From: Bog-473 sp963840435
Lineage (GTDB): Bacteria; Actinomycetota; Acidimicrobiia; Acidimicrobiales; RAAP-2
Direction of reading: 5' to 3'
Length of the DNA: 64,000 nucleotides
NCBI GenBank assembly: GCA_963840435.1
Contig: CAWIYY010000001.1
Span: forward strand, 159,010-223,009
This document shows positions 52,488-60,534 of this stretch, one piece after another. The notes beneath the pieces are model-generated. The model was given only the letters and a program-made list of their open reading frames with translations. It was not told the origin of the DNA and made no database searches. Position numbers and translations under genes: made by a program. The stretch's first letter is position 1; every line of letters starts with the position of its first letter.

Positions 52488-52801
52488 CCGCCACGGCGGC
52501 GCCCGTGCTGCACATGCCCGAAGAGCCGGTGGTGCTGGCCGAGGGTTGGCTTTCCACCGTCCTCGACGGAGCGCCGCTCGCCACCGTGCTCGCCGGCGAG
52601 GACGGCGTGGCCGACTGGCTCTGGTCGCGCTGGCGCATCCTCGACTCGGCCGGGATGACCCACGACGACCTGACCCGGGTCGTGGTGGACTACCAGCGCG
52701 AGCTCTGGCTCTGGCTGGCGGGCGAGCGCACCTGGGCCCAGTGTTGCTCGGGTCTGATCGGGCGCATCACCCGGCGCCTCGGGGACCACGCCGGGGCGTG
52801 A
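52484..52801 (+). CDS. Small conserved-context hypothetical protein in the sulfur operon
   Basis: 105 residues, not recognised. It is rich in Trp (LWSRWRI, RELWLWLAGERTWAQCC) with a Cys-Cys pair near the C-terminus and no signal peptide or membrane helix. GTG overlaps the FrhB-like stop (GTGA) and its own stop overlaps the next GTG, so it is translationally coupled on both sides. A small partner of the sulfite reductase system is possible but unproven. Confidence 0.65.
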   Translation: MTATAAPVLHMPEEPVVLAEGWLSTVLDGAPLATVLAGEDGVADWLWSRWRILDSAGMTHDDLTRVVVDYQRELWLWLAGERTWAQCCSGLIGRITRRLGDHAGA

Positions 52802-53616
52802 GCCCGGCGACACCGGCCGCAGCGGCCCCACCAGGCGCCCCGGTCCTTCAACTCAGCGGCGTTACCGTGCAGCGCGACGGGTTTCCCGTGCTGGCGGGAG
52901 TGGACTGGCGGGTGTGCGGCGGGGAGCGCTGGGTCGTCCTAGGCCCCAACGGCTCGGGCAAGACCACCTTGCTCCAGGTGGCCGGCGCCCGGCTCTGGCC
53001 CAGTGCCGGGACCGTGGAGCTCCTCGGGCAGCGTCTCGGACGGGTCGACGTGCGCACCCTGCGGCCCAGGGTGGCGCTCGTCAGCGGAGCGGTGACCCGG
53101 CAGCTGAGGGCGGATGTCACGGCGCGCCAGGTGGTGGCCAGCGGCCGCCACGGCGCCCTCGAGACCTGGTGGAACACCTACACCCGGGACGACTGGGAGA
53201 AGGCCGATCACCTGTTGGTCCGCGGCGGGGTGGGCGAGCTGGGCCACCGCTCGTTCGGGGTGATCTCGGAGGGCGAGCGCCAGCAGGTGCTCCTGGCCCG
53301 GGCCTTGATGAGCGATCCGGAGCTGATCCTGTTGGACGAGCCCTTCGCCGGGCTCGACCTCGGCGCCCGTGAGCGGCTCCTGGTCCACCTGGCCGGGCTC
53401 GCGGCCGATCCGGCCAGCCCGCCCCTGGTCCTGGTCACCCATCACTGCGAGGAGATCCCGCCCGGCTTCACGCATGGGGGGTTGGTGTCGGCGGGCCGCC
53501 TCCTGGCGACGGGGCCGCTCGACGAGGTCATCACCTCGGAGAACGTCTCGGCCTGTTTCGCGATCCCGGTCGCCGTCGGCTGCACCGACGGCAGGTGGTG
53601 GGGCCGCGCGCTCTGA
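52798..53616 (+). CDS. ABC transporter ATP-binding protein
   Basis: 272 residues. Walker A LGPNGSGKTTLL, a Q-loop region, signature ISEGERQQVLLARAL (an ISEGE variant of LSGGQ), Walker B ELILLDEPFAGLD and the switch His in VLVTHHCEEIP. The layout resembles ModF/iron-type orphan ATPases. No permease is adjacent, so substrate and partner are unknown. Last gene of the cysH operon, joined by a GTGA overlap. Confidence 0.88.
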   Translation: MSPATPAAAAPPGAPVLQLSGVTVQRDGFPVLAGVDWRVCGGERWVVLGPNGSGKTTLLQVAGARLWPSAGTVELLGQRLGRVDVRTLRPRVALVSGAVTRQLRADVTARQVVASGRHGALETWWNTYTRDDWEKADHLLVRGGVGELGHRSFGVISEGERQQVLLARALMSDPELILLDEPFAGLDLGARERLLVHLAGLAADPASPPLVLVTHHCEEIPPGFTHGGLVSAGRLLATGPLDEVITSENVSACFAIPVAVGCTDGRWWGRAL

Positions 53617-53742
53617 TCGCGCGCGAAAGACGGCGCCGCCCTCTTGATTCACGCGCGGGCGGTTGGTAGACCGAGCGCAGCGGAGAAGTGCCGACGAGGT
53701 CGGCGCTGTGCATTTCCCCACCGGACACCATCCACCATGTGG

Positions 53743-53766
53743 AAAGAGCCTTTTATTAGGCTTTTT
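53743..53766 (+). terminator. Intrinsic terminator after the cysH operon
   Basis: AAAGAGCC (53743-53750), 8-nt loop TTTTATTA, GGCTTTTT (53759-53766): an 8-bp stem (one G-T pair) running into T5. It is the only textbook U-tract terminator noticed in the window. Confidence 0.8.
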
Positions 53767-53795
53767 GGACGAAGAGAAGGTAGGTCGTCGGGGGA

Positions 53796-54486
53796 GTGCC
53801 GATTTTGATTCTGCTAGTTCTCGTAGTGCTGCTGTGGGTGGCGGTGCTGGCACCGAGTGCGTGGCGTCGATTTGGAGAGCGACAGGGCGTGGGCTCTATC
53901 GACCATTTCCATCATCAGCTGCAACTCCTCGAGCATGCCGGACCCAAGACGGTGTCGCCGGCCTATCGCCTGCACACGGCGCTCCCGGGCCACGATTCGG
54001 AGGAGGCGCCCGGGCCGTCGGTCGACTCCTCGCGCCCGAAGCTGGTGCTGCTCCGACCCACCGACGATGTGGCGGCGGCGGACGTGGACGACAGCGAAGG
54101 CGTCCACTACGAGCGCGTCGGCGTCCTCGACCGGCCCGATCCGGTGTGCCTCCCCGAGGTGACGGCTGACCTCTCGCACTTCCGGCGGGAAGAAGCTCGT
54201 CATCGCTGCACCGTGCTGCTGCGTGTCCTCTGTGGGATCGCCATCTCGACGGGCTTGATCGGCATCTTCCCGAGCCTGCACCTGGCCTGGATCGTCACCG
54301 CCCTGAGCGGCGTGGCCGCGCTGGCCCTGGTCGGCCTCATCGCGTACGCCAGGGAGCTCGAGGACCAGCGGGAGCGGTCGCGTGCCCGCCGAGCCGAAAC
54401 CCGGCGTCGTCGACCCGGCGGCGGCGGGCCATCCGGGTGGTTGGGACGACGTCGGGTACCAGGAGCGCCGCGTCGCCGAAGGCTGA
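53796..54486 (+). CDS. GlpR/SepX-like membrane protein, probably frameshifted near its end
   Basis: N-terminal helix (LILLVLVVLLWVAVLAPSAWRR), SIDHFHHQLQLLEHAG, then a linker and two close helices near 150-190 (LLRVLCGIAISTGLIGIFPS, VTALSGVAALALVGLIAYA). This topology, and a position directly before tRNA-Ala, match the actinobacterial GlpR/SepX divisome protein; identity is inferred. The frame of GTG 53796 runs on through the tRNA to 54713 as Arg-rich nonsense. Near 54380 a one-base shift gives a protein-like ending VPAEPKPGVVDPAAAGHPG to GYQERRVAEG with a stop at 54484-54486, which I prefer. Confidence 0.6.
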
Positions 54487-54557
54487 GCCGGCCCCGCTGC
54501 CTGCTCCTCCTCGTTCCGAGGCGCCAGCCTCCCCGGGCTATCCTGGGTGGCTTCCCC

Positions 54558-54630
54558 GGGGGTGTAGCTCAGCTGGTAGAGCGCTACGTTCGCAATGTAG
54601 AGGCCGAGGGTTCGAATCCCTTCACCTCCA
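54558..54630 (+). tRNA. tRNA-Ala (anticodon CGC)
   Basis: 73 nt. Acceptor GGGGGTG/CACCTCC (one G-T), D stem GCTC/GAGC, anticodon arm CTACG-TTCGCAA-TGTAG with anticodon CGC, T arm GAGGG-TTCGAAT-CCCTT, discriminator A at 54630. The 3' CCA is not encoded (CCG follows). Beyond it base composition and gene quality change. Confidence 0.95.
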
Positions 54631-55320
54631 CCGAAAAGCCCAGGTCAGAGGCCCAAAGTGGGATCCCCACAGGTTCACCAAGCGCCGGTGGAGCGCTACG
54701 TGGCTCTGCGTAGAGGTCGTTCAGGCGAGTTCGTCTGCTTCGCTATCGTCCAGCTCACAAGCGCTGGACCGACCGGGGGTGTCGTTTGGCGTCGCGACAG
54801 CGCGGGTTTCTGGACATCTGGGCGCCGCCGCATCGATTGACTCATAACTGGGTGGTCGGTCGTTCAAAGTCCGCCCCCGCCACCATCGAAACGCTGGTCG
54901 GCCGCGTCTCATGCATGGGGCACGGGCGCCTGGCCAGCGTTTTCGCGTGCGGACGAGTGTGTGGAATTGCCGTTTCTCGGGGCTTTTTATCGGGACCTAC
55001 TCAGCCGTGGCCTATGCAGCCCAAAGCAAGATGGCGCAACGCGTGCGGCCCGTACGCTGCGGCTTCGCGACAGAGTCACGGTTGACGCGGAGGCCCTGCC
55101 CAGGGCATGCCTATGCAGTTGCCTTACTCAAAGTGCTTCATGGTGTGGGCGGGCGATCTCGACTTCCGCCGAGATGACGACGGGCAAGTCGAGGGGCCAC
55201 GGTGGTGACGCCGATGGCGGTTCAGGTGTCGTCCCCGACGGTGGTGGTCCGATTAAGGCACAACCTCCCTGGCCACCTTACTGGTCTGAAGAACCAGGCT
55301 CTGACGGTACTCTGGCCGTT
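54631..55320. other. Gene-poor stretch after tRNA-Ala
   Basis: About 690 nt with no convincing gene. Short open frames have no family motifs. GC is visibly lower than in the core. It contains a tRNA-Met-like 3' remnant (54836-54885) and the first copy of a 15-bp repeat (54846-54860). Confidence 0.6.
54836..54885 (+). other. tRNA-Met-like 3' remnant
   Basis: ATTGACTCATAA resembles the anticodon arm of a CAT tRNA, and TTCAAAGTCCGCCCCCGCCACCA-like sequence (54863-54885) has a T-loop, acceptor 3' strand CCCCGCC, discriminator A and an encoded CCA. The T stem no longer pairs and no 5' half (GGCGGGG) exists upstream, so this is a fragment. Such fragments often mark att sites of integrative elements. 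Confidence 0.45.
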
Positions 55321-55829
55321 GTGAATGTCACTCTGATCGACCCTGAAGGACTGCCGAAGGTCGACTTCCACAAGCAGGTGTCACTCGCTACCGGATCGAA
55401 GCTGGCGTTCATGGCCGGCCAAGTTGCGTGGGACGCCAACGGAGACCTGGTCGGCAAAGGGGATCTCGCTGCGCAGATCGAGCAGTGCTACCTCAACGTC
55501 GGCGCCGCTGTTGCGGACGTAGGCGGCTCTTTCGACAACATCGCCAAACTGACCATCTACATCGTTGAATGGGCCGCCGAAAAGTTTCCCCTGCTTCATG
55601 AAGGGCGCGCGCGGGCCTTCGCAAAACTCGGGGTGAATTCTCTCGTACCGGGCACATTGATCGGCGTGACTGCGCTGTTCACGCCCGACATCCTCGTTGA
55701 GATCGAGGCCGTCGCCGTTATCGACTGAAGGACCTGATTGCGGATCCCGGCGAGGACCATAAGTACCGCTGACGAGTAATCACCCTTCCCAGATGAACCT
55801 CGTCGGTGCCCGCCAACTGGGTGGTCGGT
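54846..55829 (+). repeat. 15-bp direct repeat flanking the RidA gene
   Basis: AACTGGGTGGTCGGT at 54846-54860 and again at 55815-55829. The first copy overlaps the tRNA-Met-like remnant. A 15-mer match can arise by chance in 64 kb of GC-rich DNA, so significance is modest. Confidence 0.5.
55321..55728 (+). CDS. RidA (YjgF/YER057c/UK114)-family protein
   Basis: 135 residues. VSLATGSKLAFMAGQVAWDANGDLV, QCYLNVGAAVADVGGSFDNI and the C-terminal VEIEAVAVI strand are the Rid fold. In archetypal RidA the P-A-R segment carries the Arg that hydrolyses enamines; here it reads VPGTLIGVTALF, so that Arg is missing and deaminase activity is unlikely. GTG 55321 is assumed; the frame is open upstream. It is flanked by a 15-bp direct repeat. 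Confidence 0.85.
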   Translation: MNVTLIDPEGLPKVDFHKQVSLATGSKLAFMAGQVAWDANGDLVGKGDLAAQIEQCYLNVGAAVADVGGSFDNIAKLTIYIVEWAAEKFPLLHEGRARAFAKLGVNSLVPGTLIGVTALFTPDILVEIEAVAVID

Positions 55830-56203
55830 ACTGAAGGCCATATAGGCGCTCATCGTGAACTGTCATTCAAACCTCACGGAGGCTTCGGCCCGCGTCATGT
55901 TCAAAAGGATCACGGCGCCACCCGGATCCTTTCTCAATGTTGGCCAGTAAAGGAACTACGAAGGCCTAAAATCGCTACGCTAAGTCGCTTGTGATTATGA
56001 CGTGGGCCGTTTGACGCTTCGTCACGACGATGTCGCAGAGGGCACTGCGACCTCGAGGGCTTTGATGTCCTGGTCTAGTTCCGAGAACGCGTTCCTGTCG
56101 GCCTGGACGCAGCTAGTCGTTCGAGAGCTGTCTGTTTCACTCAGGGACTTGGATGCCAAGATGGTTGCCGTGGACGGAGCCAGCAAAGGCATCTGCAATC
56201 CGA
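55729..56203. other. Gene-poor stretch between RidA and the SRPBCC remnant
   Basis: About 475 nt without a supported gene, lower in GC than the core. Only the second copy of the 15-bp repeat was noticed. Confidence 0.6.
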
Positions 56204-56513
56204 TCAAGGTGACGCTCCCAGAGTTGCCGTATAGATAGCGGCATCCTCCGCACTTAGGCCGGAGAATTGCACCTTCACACTTGGTGCCGTCACCCTCTGG
56301 GGTGAGTGTGATCTCAATGAATGTAGTTGTCGGCGTCGCTGTGTCGGTTTCTTGCCGGTCCCATCGAATCAGCATGCGGTGCGGGGGATCTACCTCGACG
56401 TAGCGGCCGACAATTGCCCTCCCGTCGAGGTCGAGGTGGAACGTCTCTCCCACTCGAGGAGGTGTCACGACCTTCCGTTCGTCATAACGAGCCCGATCCA
56501 CGGCCAAACGCAT
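56204..56513 (-). pseudogene. SRPBCC/AHSA1-like protein, broken
   Basis: Remnant of an Activator-of-Hsp90-ATPase-like lipid-binding domain. RVGETFHLDLDGRAIVGRYV, EVDPPHRMLIRWDR and TFIEITLTPEGDGT are the middle strands. The usual N-terminal helix and strand are absent. At about 56280-56284 the frame shifts by one base; the next frame continues SVKVQFSGLSAEDAAIY and ends at 56204, the expected C-terminal helix. Without the shift translation would run to 56022 as unrelated sequence. No upstream frame supplies a clean N-terminus. Confidence 0.6.
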
Positions 56514-56603
56514 GAGCAGTCAGGGTCGGCAGAGTGAGCTCAGTGGAAGCCAGACGTGAGCAGGCCGACTTCGGTGATGGTTGTAAACGAACCCAGCCTG
56601 GTC

Positions 56604-57209
56604 TCATTCGTCGATGGCAAGGGCGAGGAGGGTATTAATCGCAGTCTCGAACGGACGGCTTCTCTGCTGCACCTGGGAGAGCAAAAGCCCTCCCTCGAGC
56701 GTGGCCAGCAGAGTAACGGCGAGATCGTCCGGGTCGATACCGTCCGGGAGTTTCCCGTCGGCATGAAGGGTTCGGAGTCCATCGGCGAGGGCGGCAGCCC
56801 ACTGATCGAACCCAGCTGCGATGAGTGCTCTCGCCTCAGGGTCACTCTCGGCCAGTTGACCAGCAAGCGAGCCAAGTGCGCAGCCCCCCTTCGCCTTCGT
56901 GCGCTTCGCTGCAGCAATCACCATCTTCTGCCAGGTCTCGACGCCGTTTGTGCTGCTGAGCGCGCGCCGATTGCGATTGACGATGGCATCGGCCTGGTAG
57001 TCGATGACCGCCTGCACAAGTTCGTCCTTGTCGGGAAAGTAGTGGTACATCTGAGAGCCGCTGACGCCCGCCGCCACCTTGACGTCTTCCAAGGTGGTCG
57101 CTGCGACCCCGCGTTCGTGGATCAGGGTCGCGGCTTCTTCCACTATCCGTGCTCGGGTGCGCGCTCCCTTAGAGGTGAGCTTCGGCCGATCGCTCGTCTC
57201 GTTGACCAT
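56604..57209 (-). CDS. TetR/AcrR-family transcriptional regulator
   Basis: 201 residues. The N-terminal helix-turn-helix is clear: RARIVEEAATLIHERGVAATTLEDVKVAAGV, SGSQMYHYFPDKDELVQAVI. The ligand domain resembles the C-terminal TetR_C_16/LmrA-type (GGCALGSLAGQLAESDPEARAL). ATG 57207-57209 faces the SDR gene across about 98 nt, so it probably controls the SDR-DUF1330 transcript and itself. Confidence 0.92.
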   Translation of the reverse strand: MVNETSDRPKLTSKGARTRARIVEEAATLIHERGVAATTLEDVKVAAGVSGSQMYHYFPDKDELVQAVIDYQADAIVNRNRRALSSTNGVETWQKMVIAAAKRTKAKGGCALGSLAGQLAESDPEARALIAAGFDQWAAALADGLRTLHADGKLPDGIDPDDLAVTLLATLEGGLLLSQVQQRSRPFETAINTLLALAIDE

Positions 57210-57237
57210 GCATCCAATGTTAACAGGGATTTTGAGT

Positions 57238-57266
57238 TTGACAACCCAGTGCTGGTCTGTCAGAGT
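57238..57266 (+). promoter_or_regulatory. Promoter of SDR copy 1 with overlapping dyad
   Basis: TTGACA (57238-57243), 17 nt, CAGAGT (57261-57266). The -35 lies in the pseudo-palindrome GAGTT-TGAC-AACCC. The same promoter, with 17-nt spacing and both AACYCA boxes 33 nt apart, precedes SDR copy 2, so these are the conserved elements; TetR binding here is inferred. Confidence 0.65.
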
Positions 57267-57307
57267 GAGTTCTGTAACCCATTCTGATCGAGAGGATAAA
57301 GCAACGT

Positions 57308-58060
57308 ATGACTGACCTCACCGGCAAGACAGCCCTGGTCACGGGCTCGACGAGCGGTATCGGCCAGGCGACGGCCATCGGCTTGGCCGCCCGCGGCGCT
57401 CACGTATTGATAGTCGGGACGCAACGAACAACGAGCCAAAAGACGTGCGTTGCCGAGATCGACGGCAGCGGAGGCAGCGCGCAGTACAAGCTCACGACGT
57501 TGAGCGATCTCGAATCGGCCAACGACCTGGTCGAGTGGGCCACCGAGGTGGGCGACGGTCATGTCGACATCCTCATCAACAACGCTGGTGTCGCCAAGCT
57601 CGGACCAAGCAACGCAGCCACCGAAGCAGACTTCGACGAGAGCATTGCACTGAACGTCAAGGTTCCGTTCTTCCTCGTCGCAGCCCTGGCGCCAGCCATG
57701 GCCGAACGCGGATGGGGTTCCATCGTGAATGTCTCCACGATGGTTGCGAGCTTCGGACAGCCCGGCATGGCTCTGTATGGCGCCAGCCGAGCAGCTCTCG
57801 AGCTGTTGACGAAGGCCTGGGCCGCCGAATACGGCCCGCTTGGCGTTCGGGTGAATGCCGTTGCCCCCGGCCCGACGCGCACCCGCATGATGGAAGCAGT
57901 CCCCGAGGAGATGGTGAATCAGCTCGCATCACTAGCTCCAGCAGGTCGCGTCGCTGACCCGGAGGAACTGGCGGCAGCGATCATCTTCCTCGCAAGTGAT
58001 GACGGGAGCTTCGTCCATGGGGTCACTCTTGCGGTCGATGGAGGCCGGGTCGCGACGTAG
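57308..58060 (+). CDS. Short-chain dehydrogenase/reductase, copy 1
   Basis: Classical SDR, 250 residues. TGSTSGIGQATAIGLAARG (cofactor loop), NNAG in ILINNAGVAKLG, catalytic S (VSTMVAS) with YGASRAALELL (Tyr and, in this frame, R at the usual Lys position Y-x-x-x-R), and VNAVAPGPTRT. Between residues about 37 and 51 it reads GTQRTTSQKTCVAEI, where copy 2 has GRNEQRAKDVVAEI: three single-base insertions restore frame. That segment normally selects NADP(H). Substrate unknown. Divergent from tetR; DUF1330 follows. Confidence 0.88.
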   Translation: MTDLTGKTALVTGSTSGIGQATAIGLAARGAHVLIVGTQRTTSQKTCVAEIDGSGGSAQYKLTTLSDLESANDLVEWATEVGDGHVDILINNAGVAKLGPSNAATEADFDESIALNVKVPFFLVAALAPAMAERGWGSIVNVSTMVASFGQPGMALYGASRAALELLTKAWAAEYGPLGVRVNAVAPGPTRTRMMEAVPEEMVNQLASLAPAGRVADPEELAAAIIFLASDDGSFVHGVTLAVDGGRVAT

Positions 58061-58131
58061 CGCCCCATCGTCGGTGACGTCTTTCAGAGGACCTACATCT
58101 CAGATTGCAACGAATAACTAAGGAGGCTCAC

Positions 58132-58425
58132 ATGAGCGCATACGTGATAGTCGAGTTCACAGTTAAGGACCCAGATCTTTACCGTGAGAAATACGCCGCC
58201 GACGCTGGAAAGACCGCCAAAGAGCACGGAGCAGAGGTCATCGCCGGCGGTAACTGGGAGATTCTGTATGGCGACACCGTGGGCTCTTCAGGGGTGCTCG
58301 TGCAGTTTCCGGATCGTGAGACAGCGCTGGGGTGGTACAACTCGCCTGAGTATCAGCAGCTGATCGAAGTCCGGGGTGCCGCTATGGATTGCCGTTTCAG
58401 CTTGCTCGACGGCCTCCCCAACTGA
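58132..58425 (+). CDS. DUF1330 family protein
   Basis: 97 residues of the dimeric alpha/beta-barrel DUF1330 type: YVIVEFTVKDPDLYREKYAA, GGNWEILYGD, VLVQFPDRETALGWYNSPEYQ. Function unknown; members occur with oxidoreductases. AAGGAGG sits 5-11 nt before ATG 58132, so the longer frame from 58105 is not used. It is 71 nt downstream of the SDR, on the same transcript. Confidence 0.88.
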   Translation: MSAYVIVEFTVKDPDLYREKYAADAGKTAKEHGAEVIAGGNWEILYGDTVGSSGVLVQFPDRETALGWYNSPEYQQLIEVRGAAMDCRFSLLDGLPN

Positions 58426-58444
58426 TCGAGGGCGCAACAGGTCG

Positions 58445-59469
58445 ATGACCATTGAAGTCGTCCTGTTCGCTCTCGCCGCGAGCGGATTCACTGCTCTGGC
58501 CTCGGTGGCCCAAAGGAGTGCTGCTGCACCCGCACCCGGCGAACTGAGTTTCAGCTGGCGATTGATTGCCTATCTGGTTCGTCGACCGGTGTGGTTCCTT
58601 GGCATTCTCAGCATGATCCTTGGCTTTGTCTTCCAGGTCTGGGCGTTACGACTGGGAAGCCTCAGCCTGGTCCAACCCATCATCGCCACCGAACTCTTGG
58701 TTGTGTTCGGGATCATGGCGTTGCAGCATCGTCACCAGGTGCGGGCGGGCGACTGGATGTCGGCTCTCGGCATCGCCGTCGGGCTTGGTGCATTCCTGGC
58801 TCTGGCCCGGCCTTCGAACGGTCATCAACACCCGTCGGCTTTAGTGTGGGTCCTGGCTGGCGTGATGTACCTTCTCGATGGCGGGTCTGCTCGCCGGACT
58901 GGCCTACCTGCCTCGCCGTTCCGGTGACCAGCCCCGCACCGGACGGAAGGCGGCACTGCTCGGTGTGGCTGCTGCGACCGCATTTGGCTTTGTAGCCGCG
59001 GTGGTGAAGGAGCTCAGTGTTCACCTTTCGCAAGGTCCAGCCGGCGTCTTTGCAAACTGGTCGCCGTACGTCTTGCTTCTTTCAGGGGCGGCTGCGTTCT
59101 TCCTGGCCTCCAACGCCTTCCAAGCCGGATCACTCGCTGCCTCCCAGCCGGGTCTGACCATCGTTGACCCACTTGTGGCCAGCACGTTGGGCGTCGTTCT
59201 CTTCGGCGAGCAGATCAACCTCAGTCCAACGAGCGGTCGGTGGGGAGATACTGGCGCTCACCTTGCTTCTGGTCAGCGTGATCGTCTTGAGTCGCAGTCC
59301 GCTGGTCCACACAGAGGATCACCCCGCACCTCTCCGCTCGGTGCCGTCCCCGGAGTCTGACAGTCCAGAAACCTGGACCCTCGTGTCCCACAAGCCAGAT
59401 CCGATGGCACACCTGTATGGCACGCCCGGTGGTAGGCAACCTTCGCCAGCCAAGGCGGCCGTGCGGTGA
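58445..59469 (+). pseudogene. DMT/EamA-like multidrug or metabolite transporter, two frameshifts
   Basis: About 10-helix transporter broken into three frames. Frame A (ATG 58445): VLFALAASGFTALASVAQRS to LVWVLAGVMYLL. Near 58870-58885 it shifts to frame B: MAGLLAGLAYLPRRSG, FGFVAAVVKEL, VLFGEQINLS. Near 59222-59235 it shifts to frame C: VGGEILALTLLLVSVIVLSR and a soluble tail to 59469. Each shift is one base. Re-joined, the helices form a normal DMT protein. Its tail stop overlaps the GTG of the next gene. Confidence 0.7.
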
Positions 59470-60275
59470 CCGTCCTGTTGGTACATGGACAGTCGACCAA
59501 CCCGCTTCTGTCGCAGACGCCTCGACGACGCCCGTCTACTCTTTGGCTTGCATCTGCAGGCGCCCTGGCGTACTGCTCATGGCCGCTGGCCTTCCTCGTC
59601 AATCCATCGCTTGCCGGTAATGGCCTAGCGAGCAGTTTCGAAGCGCCCGGTCAGCCTTTCAGCTGGCTCTTCATCCTGCTCGATTGCATCGCCGGGTTGT
59701 GCATCGCCGTCGTGTCTCTTCGCGCCCTGAGCTCTCAACGCGGACACCTCGGGCAGAGGCGGGCGCTCGCGCTTGTCTTGCTCGGCTACGCAACGTTCGG
59801 GTTGGCGACTGCAGTCGACGCTCTGGTGCCGCTGCGATGCGGTTCAAGATCCGTCCAAGCCTGCGCAAGTCAGGTCTGGCCGCTCACTCCAGATGATCTC
59901 CTCACCGCCGCCGCCATGGCCTCCCTGTGCGTGGCGGCGGTCACACTGGCCGTCCACATGACAAGAAGATCGCCAGCGGTTCAATCTGCCGTTCCAGCCA
60001 CAGTCACCGTCGCTCTGATCGGGTGGTTCCCTCTAGGAGTCGCCGTCATTCTGGGCAGCGCCTCCGTCACCATGGCCGCGTACTTGCAGTACCGCGTTTC
60101 TGACGCTCACGAGCGTCCTGGCATTCGTCGTGCCACTGGGCGCCCTTTCACTAGGGCGATCCTCGGCGGCGAATACGGCGCGGACTCTTGGGCAGGTGTC
60201 GGCGCCTGCGAACCGCCTCCTAAGAGAGCAAGGCCTCGCCGTCGACCTGTCATCGAGACGGAACGGAGGCCTTAG
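59466..60275 (+). CDS. DUF998-like membrane protein
   Basis: About 269 residues with about five helices (LWLASAGALAYCSWPLAFLV, LFILLDCIAGLCIAVVSL, ALALVLLGYATFGLATAV, LTAAAMASLCVAAVTLAV, VALIGWFPLGVAVILGSAS). Resembles DUF998-type proteins. After about residue 205 the sequence turns Arg-rich, while another frame around 60100-60160 gives a hydrophobic helix (FLTLTSVLAFVVPLGALSL), so one more indel near 60090 may hide the true C-terminus. GTG overlaps the DMT stop. Confidence 0.55.
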   Translation: MTVLLVHGQSTNPLLSQTPRRRPSTLWLASAGALAYCSWPLAFLVNPSLAGNGLASSFEAPGQPFSWLFILLDCIAGLCIAVVSLRALSSQRGHLGQRRALALVLLGYATFGLATAVDALVPLRCGSRSVQACASQVWPLTPDDLLTAAAMASLCVAAVTLAVHMTRRSPAVQSAVPATVTVALIGWFPLGVAVILGSASVTMAAYLQYRVSDAHERPGIRRATGRPFTRAILGGEYGADSWAGVGACEPPPKRARPRRRPVIETERRP

Positions 60276-60534
60276 TAGCCGGAAAGGAAATACACCGACT
60301 CCTTGCGCGCGGTACGCAGCCCAGCGCTCGACTCGCTCTCTTACGTACCACGAACGTCGGGCGGTCCGAGACCGGCTCCGCGACATTAGGGCGTCGTGTT
60401 GGCTCGCTCGGAGGCGTCGGCGGCACCAAGACCAGATGAACGCATGACCATGCAATCGATCTCTCCAAGGCGCAGCCCTACGCCTGCGCCAGCGTCACGT
60501 CAGCACGAACCCCTCGAGTTGGTCGGACTATCCG

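Larger units (their letters stand above)
57230..58150 (+). repeat. SDR/DUF1330 module, copy 1
   Basis: Promoter, SDR gene, spacer and the first codons of DUF1330 match 63003-63921 at roughly 75-90% by eye. The repeat ends abruptly in copy 2 after about six DUF1330 codons. Confidence 0.8.

Noticed and set aside
54487..54713. Coding sequence of the SepX-like gene continuing through tRNA-Ala
   Set aside because: The translated tRNA peptide (GVAQLVERYVRN) is a known artefact; a one-base shift gives a better ending at 54486.
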